Positions 1 to 10,697 of a DNA stretch of 64,000 nt are shown here, piece after piece (the first letter of the stretch is position 1; the number at the start of each line of letters is the position of its first letter). Origin of the DNA: Volutella citrinella (Eukaryota > Ascomycota > Sordariomycetes > Hypocreales > Nectriaceae); NCBI GenBank assembly GCA_034401135.1, contig JAWZSP010000002.1:1302001-1366000 (forward strand), in the 5' to 3' direction. The notes below the pieces were generated by a model. It did no database searches. It was not told the origin of the DNA and saw only the letters and a list, made by a program, of their open reading frames with translations. The position numbers were made by a program, and so were the translations under genes.

Positions 1-3000
1 AGGGCCCGCAAGAGTACTAGATTGTTGGGCCACCCGCCTAACCTACCCTTGAGTCCTCGACCAGGGACATGCCCAATGTGGAAGAGGGTGCAGAAGCACA
101 GGGGGGCTCGAGGGTGCTTCGGTCGTTACCTGTTTTGACAGGGCAGACTGCGCATCTCCTCCGCCCTCTGTCGAGAATGGGGCGGGGCTGGTCGAGGGAA
201 ACGGAGACGGCGCACCTGGGCTGGCAGGACAGGCCACCGAAATGCCCGTAACGCCCAGCACGAACCTTGCGGGACAAATGGAGCGGAGACGACGAAGTGC
301 TGGCCCGCTGAGTGCTAGCCGGGTGGCTTGGCGAACCTGCCTTGCCTGCCAGGTTGCGGTGGAGGACGCATCGGCACGTGGCAAATACGAAGGGTGGCGA
401 GAACCATGAGAAACTCAGCAAAGCATGGGACCATGGCTTTGGAGGCTCGACTAAGCAGCGCTCTATTGACTAATTATTTCGGCCATGCGCGGGCGAGGGA
501 GTCGTATGGGTGTAACTAATGACAACTCTGTTGCGGCATGAGGCCCACTCGGCTCAGCTTGGTGATACTGGCAATCTCGACGGCCCTGTTGCAGTCCCTC
601 CGGGTTGACAAACTAGTTGGTTGTCGATATGCGATAACCGGAGACGACAGGGAAGGAAAACCCTCATGGTCGTGGGACATGAACAGGCTACCGAGAGCCG
701 CGTATACTGCCACGGTCACGATGCCATCAAAACTGCCCTACCTCCGAACTCATCTACCCTGAACCACACTCTGGCGGCGCGCGGCTGACTTCTATTTTTG
801 TAGTTTCGCGCCGGAGAATGCAGGCAGATGGCACGATTGAAATGTGCGTCCTGCGCAGCACATGCATGCACGGCTGACTGAGGCCCAGCTCAGTTCCCGT
901 GCTCGCATCCTTTGCCTAAATGCAACCAGGGCCGCTGTACAGTATCAACCTTCTGGACTGGGTCGCGGCAGTTGGCTAAGTTCCTGCAATCAGGCCATAA
1001 TCGGGGTTGTTGCAAGCCATCCGGCTGGGTCCCTTCCGGCCCCGCCCTCCTGATGGTTTGCTCCCACCTCGCCAAGCTGACCTCTATGGCACCCCCTTCC
1101 CTCCCGTCGCCAGCCTCAGATAGTGAAGGTCGCCGCGACTCGGCCCTTCCCAAGGAGCTTTGCCAGCCTGGGATGGAGCGTGGCTTCTCGTGCCCATGAA
1201 AGGCGGTAGGTCGCTTTGATCAGTGCGGTCACCAGCCAAAGCGGACGAAGAGGCCATTCAACGTGGTGGTCACCCGCAGCGAGCAAAGCCTGCAACTATC
1301 CCACCGTAAAGCAGGCACGACCTCAACGAACCCGCCAATACGCGCACTGTGACTTCTTGTTGGCTCCATGGGCAGTCGCAATACGTACGACGTAAGCTGA
1401 GAACACGGTCGTTTGCCTGGCTTCGGTGATGGGGACAGCAAGCAAATGGCTGGCTGGGGCCAGGGCGTGCTTGTTCTCCCTTCTATTTGTTTGCCCGCCT
1501 GCCTAATCACTTTCGTGGCAAGCTTCCCAGCTGCCCGAAACAGCATGCCTGCTAACTGGGCGGCTGGAGAGCGCTTGTTCCCAAGCCGCATCTCGTCCGT
1601 GCTACCCACGAAGCGGGCCGCCCTGCACGAGTTGGAATAGATAATCGCCAGGCACCTAATTACAAGTTACCACGCAGTCGCACAAGCGTCAAAGCTCCCG
1701 CCCCAGTCACCAAGAGGCATTCATCTTTGCGGGGCGGCCCGCCGGCAGGAAGTCACGTCGAGGAGATAGTCGCCAGGCCTTGGTAGCTGATCACGGCGGA
1801 TCCCCGCCTAGGGCCCTCGCTCACAGGGCAGACAGGGACCTCTCGGGCCTTCCATCCAGCTCCCCTTGCCTGACTGCGCATGTAATACTATGTATGTGCG
1901 CTTGCACTTTGCAGCAGTGCTGCGTAGCGCATAACTCGGTCCAATTGGATTGCATCCGAGGAGGGGGGGAGAATATTGCTACAAGCCAGCCCCTGCCCCC
2001 TTGACGGTGCTGGGCTGTGTGATGCGAAAAGCAGAGGGAAAAAGGGAGTCATCGCTGCAGACAGAGCGACAGAACCAACAGCCGCTTGGGTTGAGGAGGG
2101 CAGGTGCAGAGGCAGAGAAGTCGATGGCGCACTGTCAACAGACGCGCCTGCAGGGGCTCCTGCAGGGAAGCATTCCCCGCGATGCAGCCGCTCAGCCCCA
2201 CGCTAGGTTAACACCAGCCATCATCAGTCGGGAAGGGGCCAAACAACCAGTGTACAGTGCTAGGAGGCCTGAAGCCACACAGGCCTTGTGTTACATCACC
2301 AATCCCAAAGTTCCTGGTGGCCAGGGTCTTCATCATTCTGGCCTCTCACCCTCCTCGAATTCTCCGGGGCCTGAGATAAACCGAATTGCTGCCTCCCCAC
2401 CCGGCCAGGTCAGGCCAGCCAAGCCCTCCCGGTCGGCCCAGGCCAGTCGGAGCAGCGGGCCTGCTGCTCACATCCGCACATGTCGTGCCAGGGTATGGAA
2501 GGACGACCGACTCTCCACTCCAGCTCCCAGTTCCCACCTCCAGTGACAGCGCCCGGACTCTTCGCCGGCTCGCTCTCGCCTACCAAGCATTGCCTGCGAG
2601 CGCCTACCGAAGACCGTGTCTTTCCATCCACCTAGTCCGGTTGGGGCTTGGCCTCGTCCCGTCGAGCCACCTGACCGGCCGCCTGCCAGTCAACCCGCCA
2701 GCTTGCCTCTGCCTCGCTTTGCTTCGCTCACAAGACGGGGGACCTTGGGGCACCAACGCTGGCACTTTACGTGCGCAACCGCGAGCTGGGCCAGCAACAC
2801 CCGCTGGAACAGGGCGGCCTCTCCCTGCAAGGGACGGGAACGCTTCACCAGTTTCGATACGTTTCCAGGGTGGACGCATGCAGCAGTGATGGGGCTTGCT
2901 GAGCTTGGCCGGCTCTCGCATCTAAGTCTTCCTCCCACATAGGATACTGCGGCGCAAAGCGCCAGAGAGGGCGCATGGACCGACCCAAGGACCCAGCGGT

Positions 3001-3990
3001 TGTTTCTCCGTCGCAAAGGTTGTGGCCGCCGGCTTTGTCCAAGGTCCACCATCCCTGGCAGCAACAGTTGCGCCATGCTCCACGATGGCCACAACCATGG
3101 GGGCCATGTGCCATTGCATGAGCGCCAGACAAACCATTCCGGCCAAGTTGGTTCTCGGCGGTGGAGAAATAAAACGGTCCCGCCTAGACCCTTGCTGGCC
3201 CTTCTACGCCAGAAGTGGACTGAGTGATTGGTTAGTGGTTCCTATACGCCATGGGCAGCTGTACCTGTGGTGCAAGGGCTGGGTGCTCTTGGGACCCAAG
3301 CTTACTAGTGCGTAGGTATGAGTTGGCCTGACCTGTCTTTCTGCTTTATGGCCTTCTCAGTCTCACGCTCCGCCCAAGGCATCCCTGGATGCCTGTACAA
3401 GGACCACCCAGCCCAGTAGGCTCTGTCGCTGGGAGGCCTGGGTAGGGTAGGGGAGGGATTGCCAACGGCTCGATGCAGCTTGTTGTTGCAAGCCGACGAA
3501 GACAAACATGATCGTAGCATGATGGCTCGTTTACTCGCTACACACGCTGATCGAGGCGTAAAGCTTTGACGGGCTGCGAGGGTGGCCGACCCAGTTCCTT
3601 GACTGCTATCTCATCTACCCACCACGGAGATCTGAGCAATACTCGATGCGCCGGGCAGCGCTGTTGGTAGACAACACCCCTGGCCCGGGCTTCATTTCGC
3701 TCCTTGCCCCCGGCCCCATCGCCCGCTTCGTCACACCCTCTTACTGGTCTAGACGTTGGAACTCAACATGTCTCCCCATATTCTTGCCTGTTTTATCTCC
3801 CCCATGTGCTCGAGGGCGAACACGGATGCGGTGCGCACCCTCGTTCATGTTTAAATCCGCACAGATGGGCGATTTCGTTAATCGGCAGGCTCCGCCTCCT
3901 CCAACTTTCTCGCATGCACTCGTCCGCTGAGAGACGAGCTTTCTCCTTCACATCCCCCCTCTCACCTTTGTGGCCGAGCACGCCTCGAGA
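1..3990. other. Long GC-rich stretch without a supported gene
   Basis: About 4 kb upstream of the zinc-finger gene. Many open frames overlap on both strands, as expected in GC-rich DNA, but none has recognisable domains, a consistent splice structure or protein-like composition. It is best read as the distal promoter and intergenic space of the gene at 4,588. No tRNA or rRNA was seen. A short multi-exon gene or a long non-coding RNA cannot be excluded from sequence alone. Confidence 0.5.
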
Positions 3991-4000
3991 GCATATATAG
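3991..4000 (+). promoter_or_regulatory. Putative TATA element of the zinc-finger gene
   Basis: The sequence gcatatatag is followed by a pyrimidine-rich leader. It lies about 590 nt before the ATG at 4,588, so the transcript would have a long 5' leader containing upstream ATGs. The TATA assignment is inferred from motif and position only. Confidence 0.4.
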
Positions 4001-4115
4001 TTCAGCTCACCAGTCTCTGCCCGTGAGCTGCACGCAGGCCCTTCCTAAACCTCTTTAGAGCACCAACCGTTCATTCCTTGCTCTCGAGACGCTGCCTTCT
4101 CAATACAAATCGTCG

Positions 4116-4142
4116 ATGCTTGACCCACGCCTCATCAGCTGA
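4116..4142 (+). promoter_or_regulatory. Upstream ORF 1 (8 codons) in the leader of the zinc-finger gene
   Basis: This is the first ATG downstream of the TATA-like element: eight codons followed by TGA. It counts as a uORF only if transcription starts near 4,020 and the leader is unspliced. Both points are inference. Confidence 0.35.
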
Positions 4143-4206
4143 AGCCAGTCCTCTTCTGTTGCGTCTTGATTACCATTGTCAACCACGCCGCTGGCGAGCT
4201 TCGTCG

Positions 4207-4224
4207 ATGAAGCCTACCTCCTAA
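4207..4224 (+). promoter_or_regulatory. Upstream ORF 2 (5 codons) in the leader of the zinc-finger gene
   Basis: ATG, four further codons and TAA, in the same putative leader. A very short uORF of this kind usually allows some re-initiation downstream. Its presence in the mature mRNA is inferred. Confidence 0.3.
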
Positions 4225-4345
4225 CTACCACGCAACGGCCGCCTGGGTCACAATACCACCTCTTGGGTTTGATCAGTGTATATCAAAGCCAACCCGTTTG
4301 CCAGATTTTATCATCTGGGCCATCTGTCGACTTGTTGGCCTCGAT

Positions 4346-4555
4346 ATGGACTTGACACCTCCCTTCTTGACCACATCTCTAGCCCTACTTCGCCAGCAGC
4401 ACCCAACAGCACCGCCTTCTCGAGCTGAAACTGCCTGCGCCTCGGAATCGTCCGGATCACAGCTACCCTTCTTCAGCAACTCTCTTCCCCACGCAGCATA
4501 TAATTGCACCGCACCACCCTTTGTCGCTATTTCTTGCGCCCTCGAAACTTCCTAG
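4346..4555 (+). promoter_or_regulatory. Upstream ORF 3 (69 codons) ending 32 nt before the main start
   Basis: ATG at 4,346 and stop at 4,553-4,555, in a different frame from the main protein. The gap to the main ATG (4,588) is short, so ribosomes that translate this uORF would have little room to re-initiate. Expression of the zinc-finger protein could therefore be restrained at translation. The encoded peptide resembles nothing I recognise. Confidence 0.35.
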
Positions 4556-4587
4556 CCCGGAATCCGAGGTCTAGTGTCCCAGAAGAC

Positions 4588-5565
4588 ATGACCCAACCCA
4601 CTTGGATTTCACCAGCCGACATTGTCAAGGCGTCTGGATCATCTGACCCATCGCACCCAGCCAACGCCATGCCTTTGGAATACGATTCTTTCGCTGCTTA
4701 CCAGCCCGGCCTTCCGGCTTCCTTTTCTAGCCATGAATCTTACTTGCCTCCGCTCCCCACATACTCCCCTTTCTCACATCCACCACACCCTACCGGAGGC
4801 AGCAGCAGCAGTGCCGGTAGGGCACCTCTTCTGCCATCCTTTGGTTACTTGAGTGACCAGCAGACGCCCAGGATGAGATCAGAGGACGCATCATACTGCG
4901 CTAGTCTCGACAAACCTCAGTTCCAGGTCCCAGCTCTGGGAAGCCCCGCATACACCTCAGACGGCCAATCGTTCCCGCAGGGCCTGCACACCGAACTTCA
5001 CGACAAAGGGTCCTCGTCCTGGGGCAAGCAAGACTGCGATGCATCCCAGCTATACGGAAACCCGCACAACCAGCGATCGGAAATGGGATCAGACAGGCGA
5101 GTACTGAAGACGAATAGGACCAAACGGCCCCCCAGAAAGCATACGACAAAGGAGGAAGCAAATTTCCAGTGTGAGGTCAAAGGTTGCGGGAAATTCTTCA
5201 GTCGAAGTTACAACTACAAATCACACCTCGAGACGCATGATGAAAAGCGAGAATACCCATTTCCCTGTCCGATCGATGAGTGCACCAAAAAGTTTGTCCG
5301 CAAGACAGATTTGCAACGGCACCACCAAAGTGTTCACATGAAGGAGAGAAACCACAAATGCGATTTCTGCGGTCGTCTGTTTGCGCGGAAAGATACCCTC
5401 AGAAGGTTAGTTTGCCTTCTCCTTGCCAAGAACTGTCACTGACTCTAGAGCAGGCACATGGAAGATGGTTGTTCAAAGCGGTTCGATATTGGCACGCTCA
5501 ACCTACAAGGTGACGCCTTTGAAGGGATGGGACTCGTAAACAGGTCTACTGGCAACGAGCGTTGA
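4588..5565 (+). CDS. C2H2-type zinc-finger protein, probable transcription factor (309 aa, 2 exons)
   Basis: Exons are 4,588-5,405 and 5,454-5,565. The 48-nt intron (gttagt...agcag) interrupts an Arg codon, and splicing restores the third finger. An upstream in-frame extension has no ATG, so the first ATG at 4,588 is taken as the start. Residues 1 to about 175 are Ser/Pro-rich with a run of Ser, a likely disordered regulatory region. A basic stretch (about 172-190) precedes three fingers: residues about 195-217 (C-X4-C-X12-H-X3-H), 227-250 (C-X4-C-X12-H-X4-H) and 258-279, where the last ligand is Cys (C-X2-C-X12-H-X4-C). A nuclear DNA-binding regulator is inferred from the fingers. I do not recognise the specific orthologue or target. 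The long leader with uORFs suggests translational control. Confidence 0.88.
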
Positions 5566-6796
5566 TCTAAGCGGTTTCCCAGTGACGAGGCAACACCGCA
5601 ACGTTTCCTTCCCCAATCTCGATGCTGCGACTTCGCCCCACGGCTAGACAACTGCGATCACTCCTCGACTAGAGCGGCCACGGTGGTTCTCTCGAGAATA
5701 CGGACTCGTGGTTCTTGGACAAGGCGCAGCCTAATATGCTGGCAGGGCACCAACCACGCCCGGCACCCTTTTCTCATTTGTAACGAAGCGATAACGACAT
5801 TGTACGATCATGTATGTCATGGCGAGACGACTTGGAAAGTTGTCGTGTCATCTTGCATTTCCCATGCGCTTGGGCGGAAATTAGACCCCTGGAATCGACC
5901 CCTTGAGTCACGGGGACAACAACAGGACAGTTGTAACTGCGCAGCCCTTGGAAGGGCAATGTCTTGAGTGGGTGGCGCGAACTTTACTTTCCTTTATGCC
6001 TGGTTTCTTTGAAGCGTTCATCTGTTGTCCTGGGAGTTCTCGTTGGGAGGTATTTGTCCTACCGTTATCTGTCTGTCTCATATAATTCGTCGCTTGGGGG
6101 TTGGAGCGTGACGGTCGAGCTTGGTTTCTACAGGATCGGTCGCTATCTTGCCCGCGTACTACCGTACGCTGGGTGATGACAGGGTTGGATCCATGGGTAT
6201 TGCTTTTACGGGCATGACATGACCCTGCCTTCCCCTACGTGGCATGGGCCGAGTTGGGCATCGAAGACATGGCTTGGGGAGGACACATTGGAGACAAGTT
6301 TTATTGGCCCGGATTTTGGCAACAAAATCCGACTTGTCCAAACGTCATTTGAGCGATTCCCTTGAGTTTTAGTTTCATGGCGGTCTACAGCCATATTCCA
6401 CAAAGATTCCCTATAACAAGGAGAGTGTCAGCTTTCCTCAATCACACACAACGCGAGATGTAGTGCAGAGGTGCACATTGGTGAACTCAGCGTCCGTTGA
6501 AGGACGTTACTTGATCGAAAAGAAAGAAAAAAAGGTAACTGTAGGCATCTCCCCTGCGTCACCAACTGGAAGCGCTAGCTGTGGCTCGCTCAAGGCGTCT
6601 CGACTGGTTGTGATATAGAAATAAACGATAGTCGTACAAGACAGAACCCAGCATCATAGTACATTAAGGTTGGTGCTGCCTGAGCTAACCATCAGACCAG
6701 GGCCCTTGGCTGACTGGGTTTTCTTGGTTTCCCTCTTACATAGCCAAGCCCCCTCCCTCTTCAAAGCCCATCGGGCCTTTCCTGGACGGTTACGTA
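5566..6796. other. Convergent intergenic region
   Basis: About 1.2 kb between the 3' ends of the zinc-finger gene and Prp3. It should hold both 3' UTRs and terminators. No gene, repeat or structured RNA was recognised. A TGAGTCA heptamer at 5,903-5,909 is downstream of both genes and probably fortuitous. Confidence 0.5.
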
Positions 6797-8326
6797 TTAC
6801 ACAATGCCCTTGGCTAGTGACCAAAAGCTGTCCATCTTGGCACGTGCAAGTGTGTCTCGCGCCTCTGAATCCGTCTCGCACACCTTGCTGCCCCATTTCC
6901 TGAACGCGCGTGCTTTCTGTTCGCCTTCGAAAATCAGCTTGCATTCGTTCATCGACATGTCCTTGAGGCCGCCATCGTCCTTTTCAGCGAGCAACCAATC
7001 TCTTGTAGAGCCCTTCTTCCCGTCGCGGTCTCTTGAGGCAACATTCTCCGTCCAGTCGATACGATTGAGCATGAGCTTCTTGTACTTGTTGATGCTCCAC
7101 TGACCGCCTTCCACGACAACCAAGTTGAGCTTGGGGTGCATAATGCAAGTCCCCGTCAAGGCCAGCTGCTCGGCATTCACGCCGATTTTATAGCGGTGTT
7201 GACCATTGGCCAAGCTTCCAATCTTGAAGACCAAGATGTGGATGCCCTTGTCGGCGTCCTTTTGTTGATTCGCGGCCGTCTTCTCTTGCTTGTCCTCTTT
7301 TGACAACTTCCTCTGCTCGTTCTCGTCGACGTGTTTTTGGTGACGTTCGGCGATGTCGCGGTTGACTCTCATTTCGACTGCCGTAGGGTCCTTCACAGCA
7401 ACTGAAGATCGTTAGCAATATATTCGGACCACCAAAGGGCGACATAGGATCTTGTAGCACGTACCATCGCCGAGAACACGCATCAGGTTTCCCTTCTTCA
7501 CCTTGGGCGGCGGCGCAGGCACCAGCCCCAGCCGAATCTTGGCTTGCATTTCCTTCAGATCCGCCATTCTGCGTTGTCGTCGCACCTTTGCCTGCTCCTT
7601 GGAGGTGAGGAACATTGGCTTCGCCGCGGGGAGCTGCCTATCTTGCGGCGGTTCGAGGGCTACGGGATGTTGGATGTATTCGGTGATGATAGTATCGGGT
7701 GTGTTGATCTTCAGTCGCGAAGGATCTTCAGCGACATCGTAACTGGAACCATCTACCAGGCCTTCGTCCCACCATTCGATGGCCGGGGGCTCATCAACGA
7801 CAAACTTTCGCTCCACATCATGGTCATCATCGATGCCCGCTTTTCTCTTGTGTTCCGCGATGCGCTTCTTCATCGCCTCGAGGGCAGCTTGTCGCCGTAG
7901 AGCATTGGCTTGCTGGATGTATTTGCCCTTTTGGTTAAAGATCAGTTGTCTGGACTGCCTGGCTTTCCCTCCGGCCGGCTGCGATGCAGAATTCGGGTCA
8001 TAGTATGGGTTTGCTTGGGGTTCCTGAGTACCAGCCCTTGAACCTGGGGACGCTCGTCGATCGTTGGCGTGCGGCGGGCCTGACCCGGACTTTGATGATG
8101 CGGATGATGCGTCTTTTGTCTTGCTGGGCGGCTTCCAGGAGCCCAGGTCTTCCAACGCCGGATGCAAGCCGACGTTGAGGCCGCCCTTTGCTTTGCTTGT
8201 ACCGATGGCGGCAGCAACGCGCGCCTTCAACGCGGCCATCCGGTCGGCAGCCGATTCGGGCTTCTGGACTCTCGAGCTGGCATCGTGGCGAGGACCAAGC
8301 CCCGGCGACTGCGACTGTCGATCCAT
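6797..8326 (-). CDS. prp3: U4/U6 snRNP splicing factor Prp3 (488 aa, 2 exons)
   Basis: Exons on the minus strand are 8,326-7,465 and 7,401-6,797. The 63-nt intron (gtacgt...cttcag) splits a Val codon, joining NLMRVLGD to VAVKDPT as in the family. Prp3 is a nuclear component of the U4/U6.U5 tri-snRNP that holds the U4/U6 duplex before spliceosome activation. Residues 1 to about 120 are low-complexity and polar. The PRP3 domain follows, with the hallmark EWWDEG motif near residue 183 and the basic QAKVRRQRRMADLKE...KIRLGL helix near 240-265. The C-terminal third (about 330-480) matches the ferredoxin-like DUF1115 domain that contacts U4/U6 RNA. The length suits fungal members, and no PWI domain is seen. 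The ATG at 8,326 is the first in-frame Met. Orthology is confident; the precise N-terminus is less so. Confidence 0.93.
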
Positions 8327-10143
8327 GCTGGGCTACCCAACGTCGTGGCCAGGCAGTTGCTGAGCGTGATGGGGATGCAGTGTCTCGTGGCTGTACCGGG
8401 GGGGCTCAGCGCAAGTCAGAGGGTCGAGTCGCTGGTTGAAAGCCTAGCGGGCTAGCGGAAGAAACCCAGCGCAAGGGCGGTGGAAAGATGGTCGCAATGT
8501 GATGCCGTCAGAGCAAGCTCGTGAAGATGGTTCAACACTGGACCCGGCGCGCGCCGCAAAACGCTAGCCTCAATGTTTCTGCCCCATTACACCGCCCGAA
8601 GCCACCCACCAGGCCAGACCGGGGAGCGCCGCAGGCATTCTCACTTGGTCCGCCGTGTCCTCCGAAAGAAACTGGGTTTTGTGACAAATAGAATTGTTTG
8701 CACCTCGGAGATGAAAAGTGTAAGGGAGAAAACTGCAATTATTACACTATAGAAGCTCATCCGAGTGTGACGCTATCCTCAACTTTCGTGGTTTGGGATC
8801 TCCTCCGTGACAGTTGCATCCGACGATGATGAAACGTGCGCAGCCATCCATGCCCTGTCCCATCACTCGGGCGAACAGCAGTTGGGCTGAGGAGGCACCG
8901 TATCGCAGAAATGCTGCGGAGAGTGGTTCTGTCACGATGGGGAATATGGTTTGACCCGGCAGAGCTTACCCAGTTTAAGGTGCGGTGTCGAAAATGTCCC
9001 TTCCATGGCGGTGGACATGTCCATGCCAAATTTTCCGGGCAACTTTCCACTGCTGGTGGACAGTAATCCTCCTGCCTGAGGGCTGTGCATCTGGCAGCCG
9101 GGATCGCTCTTGGGCTTCAAACCACGTGCACCTTCTGCGTCACGTTCTCCCCTTCACGCTCCCGCTAGGTGAGAGTGAAAGCGAACAACGAACGTCTCTA
9201 GTTGGGAATAGTGAGTCGGGGTCCGTTATGACATTTCGCCCCGATAGCCAGAGTGAGTCATCTTGCCGGAGGCAGACGATGAGCTGGCTATGGTCGGAAG
9301 CCAAGGACGACAACGGGCTGCTGCCTCCAGGACGGCCCTCGTCTCTCACGTTGCTTGCCAAATAGCTTCACCTTTGCGACCAAGGGAGTCATGTTTGATG
9401 GCTTCGTTGCATCTGACTCGCTACTACGTTCACGGGACCCAGTCATAGTTCCCAAGTTCCATCTTCTGGGACGACGCGACAGGGGCCAGATTCACGGCCC
9501 ATCAGTTACGGATACTTGTCAGGTTGAAAGCCCTGGGATTCCCAGCTTCACGCGGCTGCCTACGTGCCGTGAATCAAAGCGAGAGAGCATGTGTGGTTTT
9601 AAAACTGTGATTCATTCAGCCGCCTTGCTCGTACTTGAGCACCGAGTATCCGAAGAGACTGGCTCGACGGTAACATTTTTTATCTACGATGCGAGCTGGT
9701 TCCCTGTATGGAATAGTTACAATGTGACATCACTCACGACACCAGAAAAGCGCTCCAAAATGGCCGTAGCGCAAGTCGCTCGATCCCGCGCCCGTAGACC
9801 CAGTCTGCTCTGTGCTCTGTGCTCTGTGCTCTGGCGCTGTCGCGTCACGCGGTGAGTGGGCAGGGTGCACCGCGTTCGTGTTGTTATTATGTCGCGCATG
9901 CCGCTCGCGATGTTTACGATTACTGTCACCGGTTTGCAAGGTGGTTGGAACGATTTGAAGTGATCATGGACCTGTCTGGTCTGTTGCATTTGAGATTGCC
10001 AAAGCGGCTTCTCTGTGTAATATACATCCCATCTCGGAGTAAAGCAAGTTTCTCATCGTAACGCCATGATTACCACCCAACCCGGAATTCCATCGTGTTT
10101 AAAGCAAAGTCATGAACCTCCCAGCTACGCCATGCGCGTCAAT
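8327..10143. other. Intergenic region upstream of prp3 and downstream of histone H3
   Basis: This holds the prp3 promoter and the H3 3' end. The ORFs here, including one of 166 codons near 9,355-9,855, have no recognisable domain and unconvincing composition, so none is called. A small tandem repeat lies at about 9,805-9,833. Confidence 0.45.
9805..9833. repeat. Short tandem repeat, unit CTCTGTG
   Basis: Three perfect copies and a partial fourth copy of a 7-bp unit are visible in the intergenic DNA. Probably replication slippage; no function is implied. Confidence 0.8.
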
Positions 10144-10697
10144 CTAGTTGCGCTCGCCACGGAGGCGGCGGGCCAGCTGGATGTCCTTGGACTGGATAGT
10201 GACACGCTTGGCGTGGATGGCGCAGAGGTTGGTATCCTCGAAGAGGGAGACGAGGTAGGACTCGACCGACTCCTGGAGGGCGCCGATGGCAGAGGACTGG
10301 AAGCGGAGATCGCTCTTGAAGTCCTGGGCAATCTCACGGACCTGTTTTGGTGTTGTTAGTCGCGTATCGCGATGCGCGTTGATTGATGCGGGGCCACTTA
10401 CGAGACGCTGGAAGGGGAGCTTGCGGATGAGCAGCTCGGTCGACTTCTGGTATCGTCGAATCTCACGGAGAGCGACGGTACCGGGCTTGTAGCGGTGAGG
10501 CTTCTTGACACCACCGGTAGAGGGGGCGGACTTGCGGGCTTGGGTGTGATGTCAGTAAGGCGCGTCGGAGACGTGGCGATGCGACGCGATGGTGTTGGTC
10601 GCGGGGGGGGTTGAAACTCACCAGCCTTGGAAGCGAGCTGCTTGCGGGGGGCCTTGCCACCAGTGGACTTTCGGGCGGTCTGCTTTGTGCGAGCCAT
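10144..10697 (-). CDS. hH3: Histone H3 (136 aa, 3 exons)
   Basis: Exons on the minus strand are 10,697-10,622, 10,538-10,402 and 10,341-10,144, separated by introns of 83 and 60 nt with GT/AG ends. Joined, they give 136 residues beginning [15 protein letters not shown] and ending RRLRGERN, the normal H3 length. K4, K9, K14, K27 and K36 are all in place, so the usual acetylation and methylation targets are present. Exon 1 ends at the A25 codon, within the N-terminal tail. The product is a core nucleosome subunit pairing with H4, whose gene is divergently placed 1.6 kb away. This is a canonical replication-type H3, not a CENP-A variant. Confidence 0.98.

Noticed and set aside
1950..2942. Overlapping open frames of 100-198 codons on both strands
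   Set aside because: They overlap one another on both strands, are rich in Pro, Arg, Gly and Ser as random GC-rich frames are, and contain no recognisable domain or splice pattern.
4504..4587. N-terminal extension of the zinc-finger protein
   Set aside because: The frame is open upstream but begins with TTG, not ATG. The first in-frame ATG at 4,588 is a normal fungal start.
5903..5909. TGAGTCA as a regulatory site for the zinc-finger gene or prp3
   Set aside because: It lies between two convergent 3' ends, and the heptamer occurs about as often as chance predicts.
9355..9855. 166-codon plus-strand ORF
   Set aside because: No domain, unusual composition, and it runs into a slippage repeat near its end. 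No transcription or conservation signal is visible.
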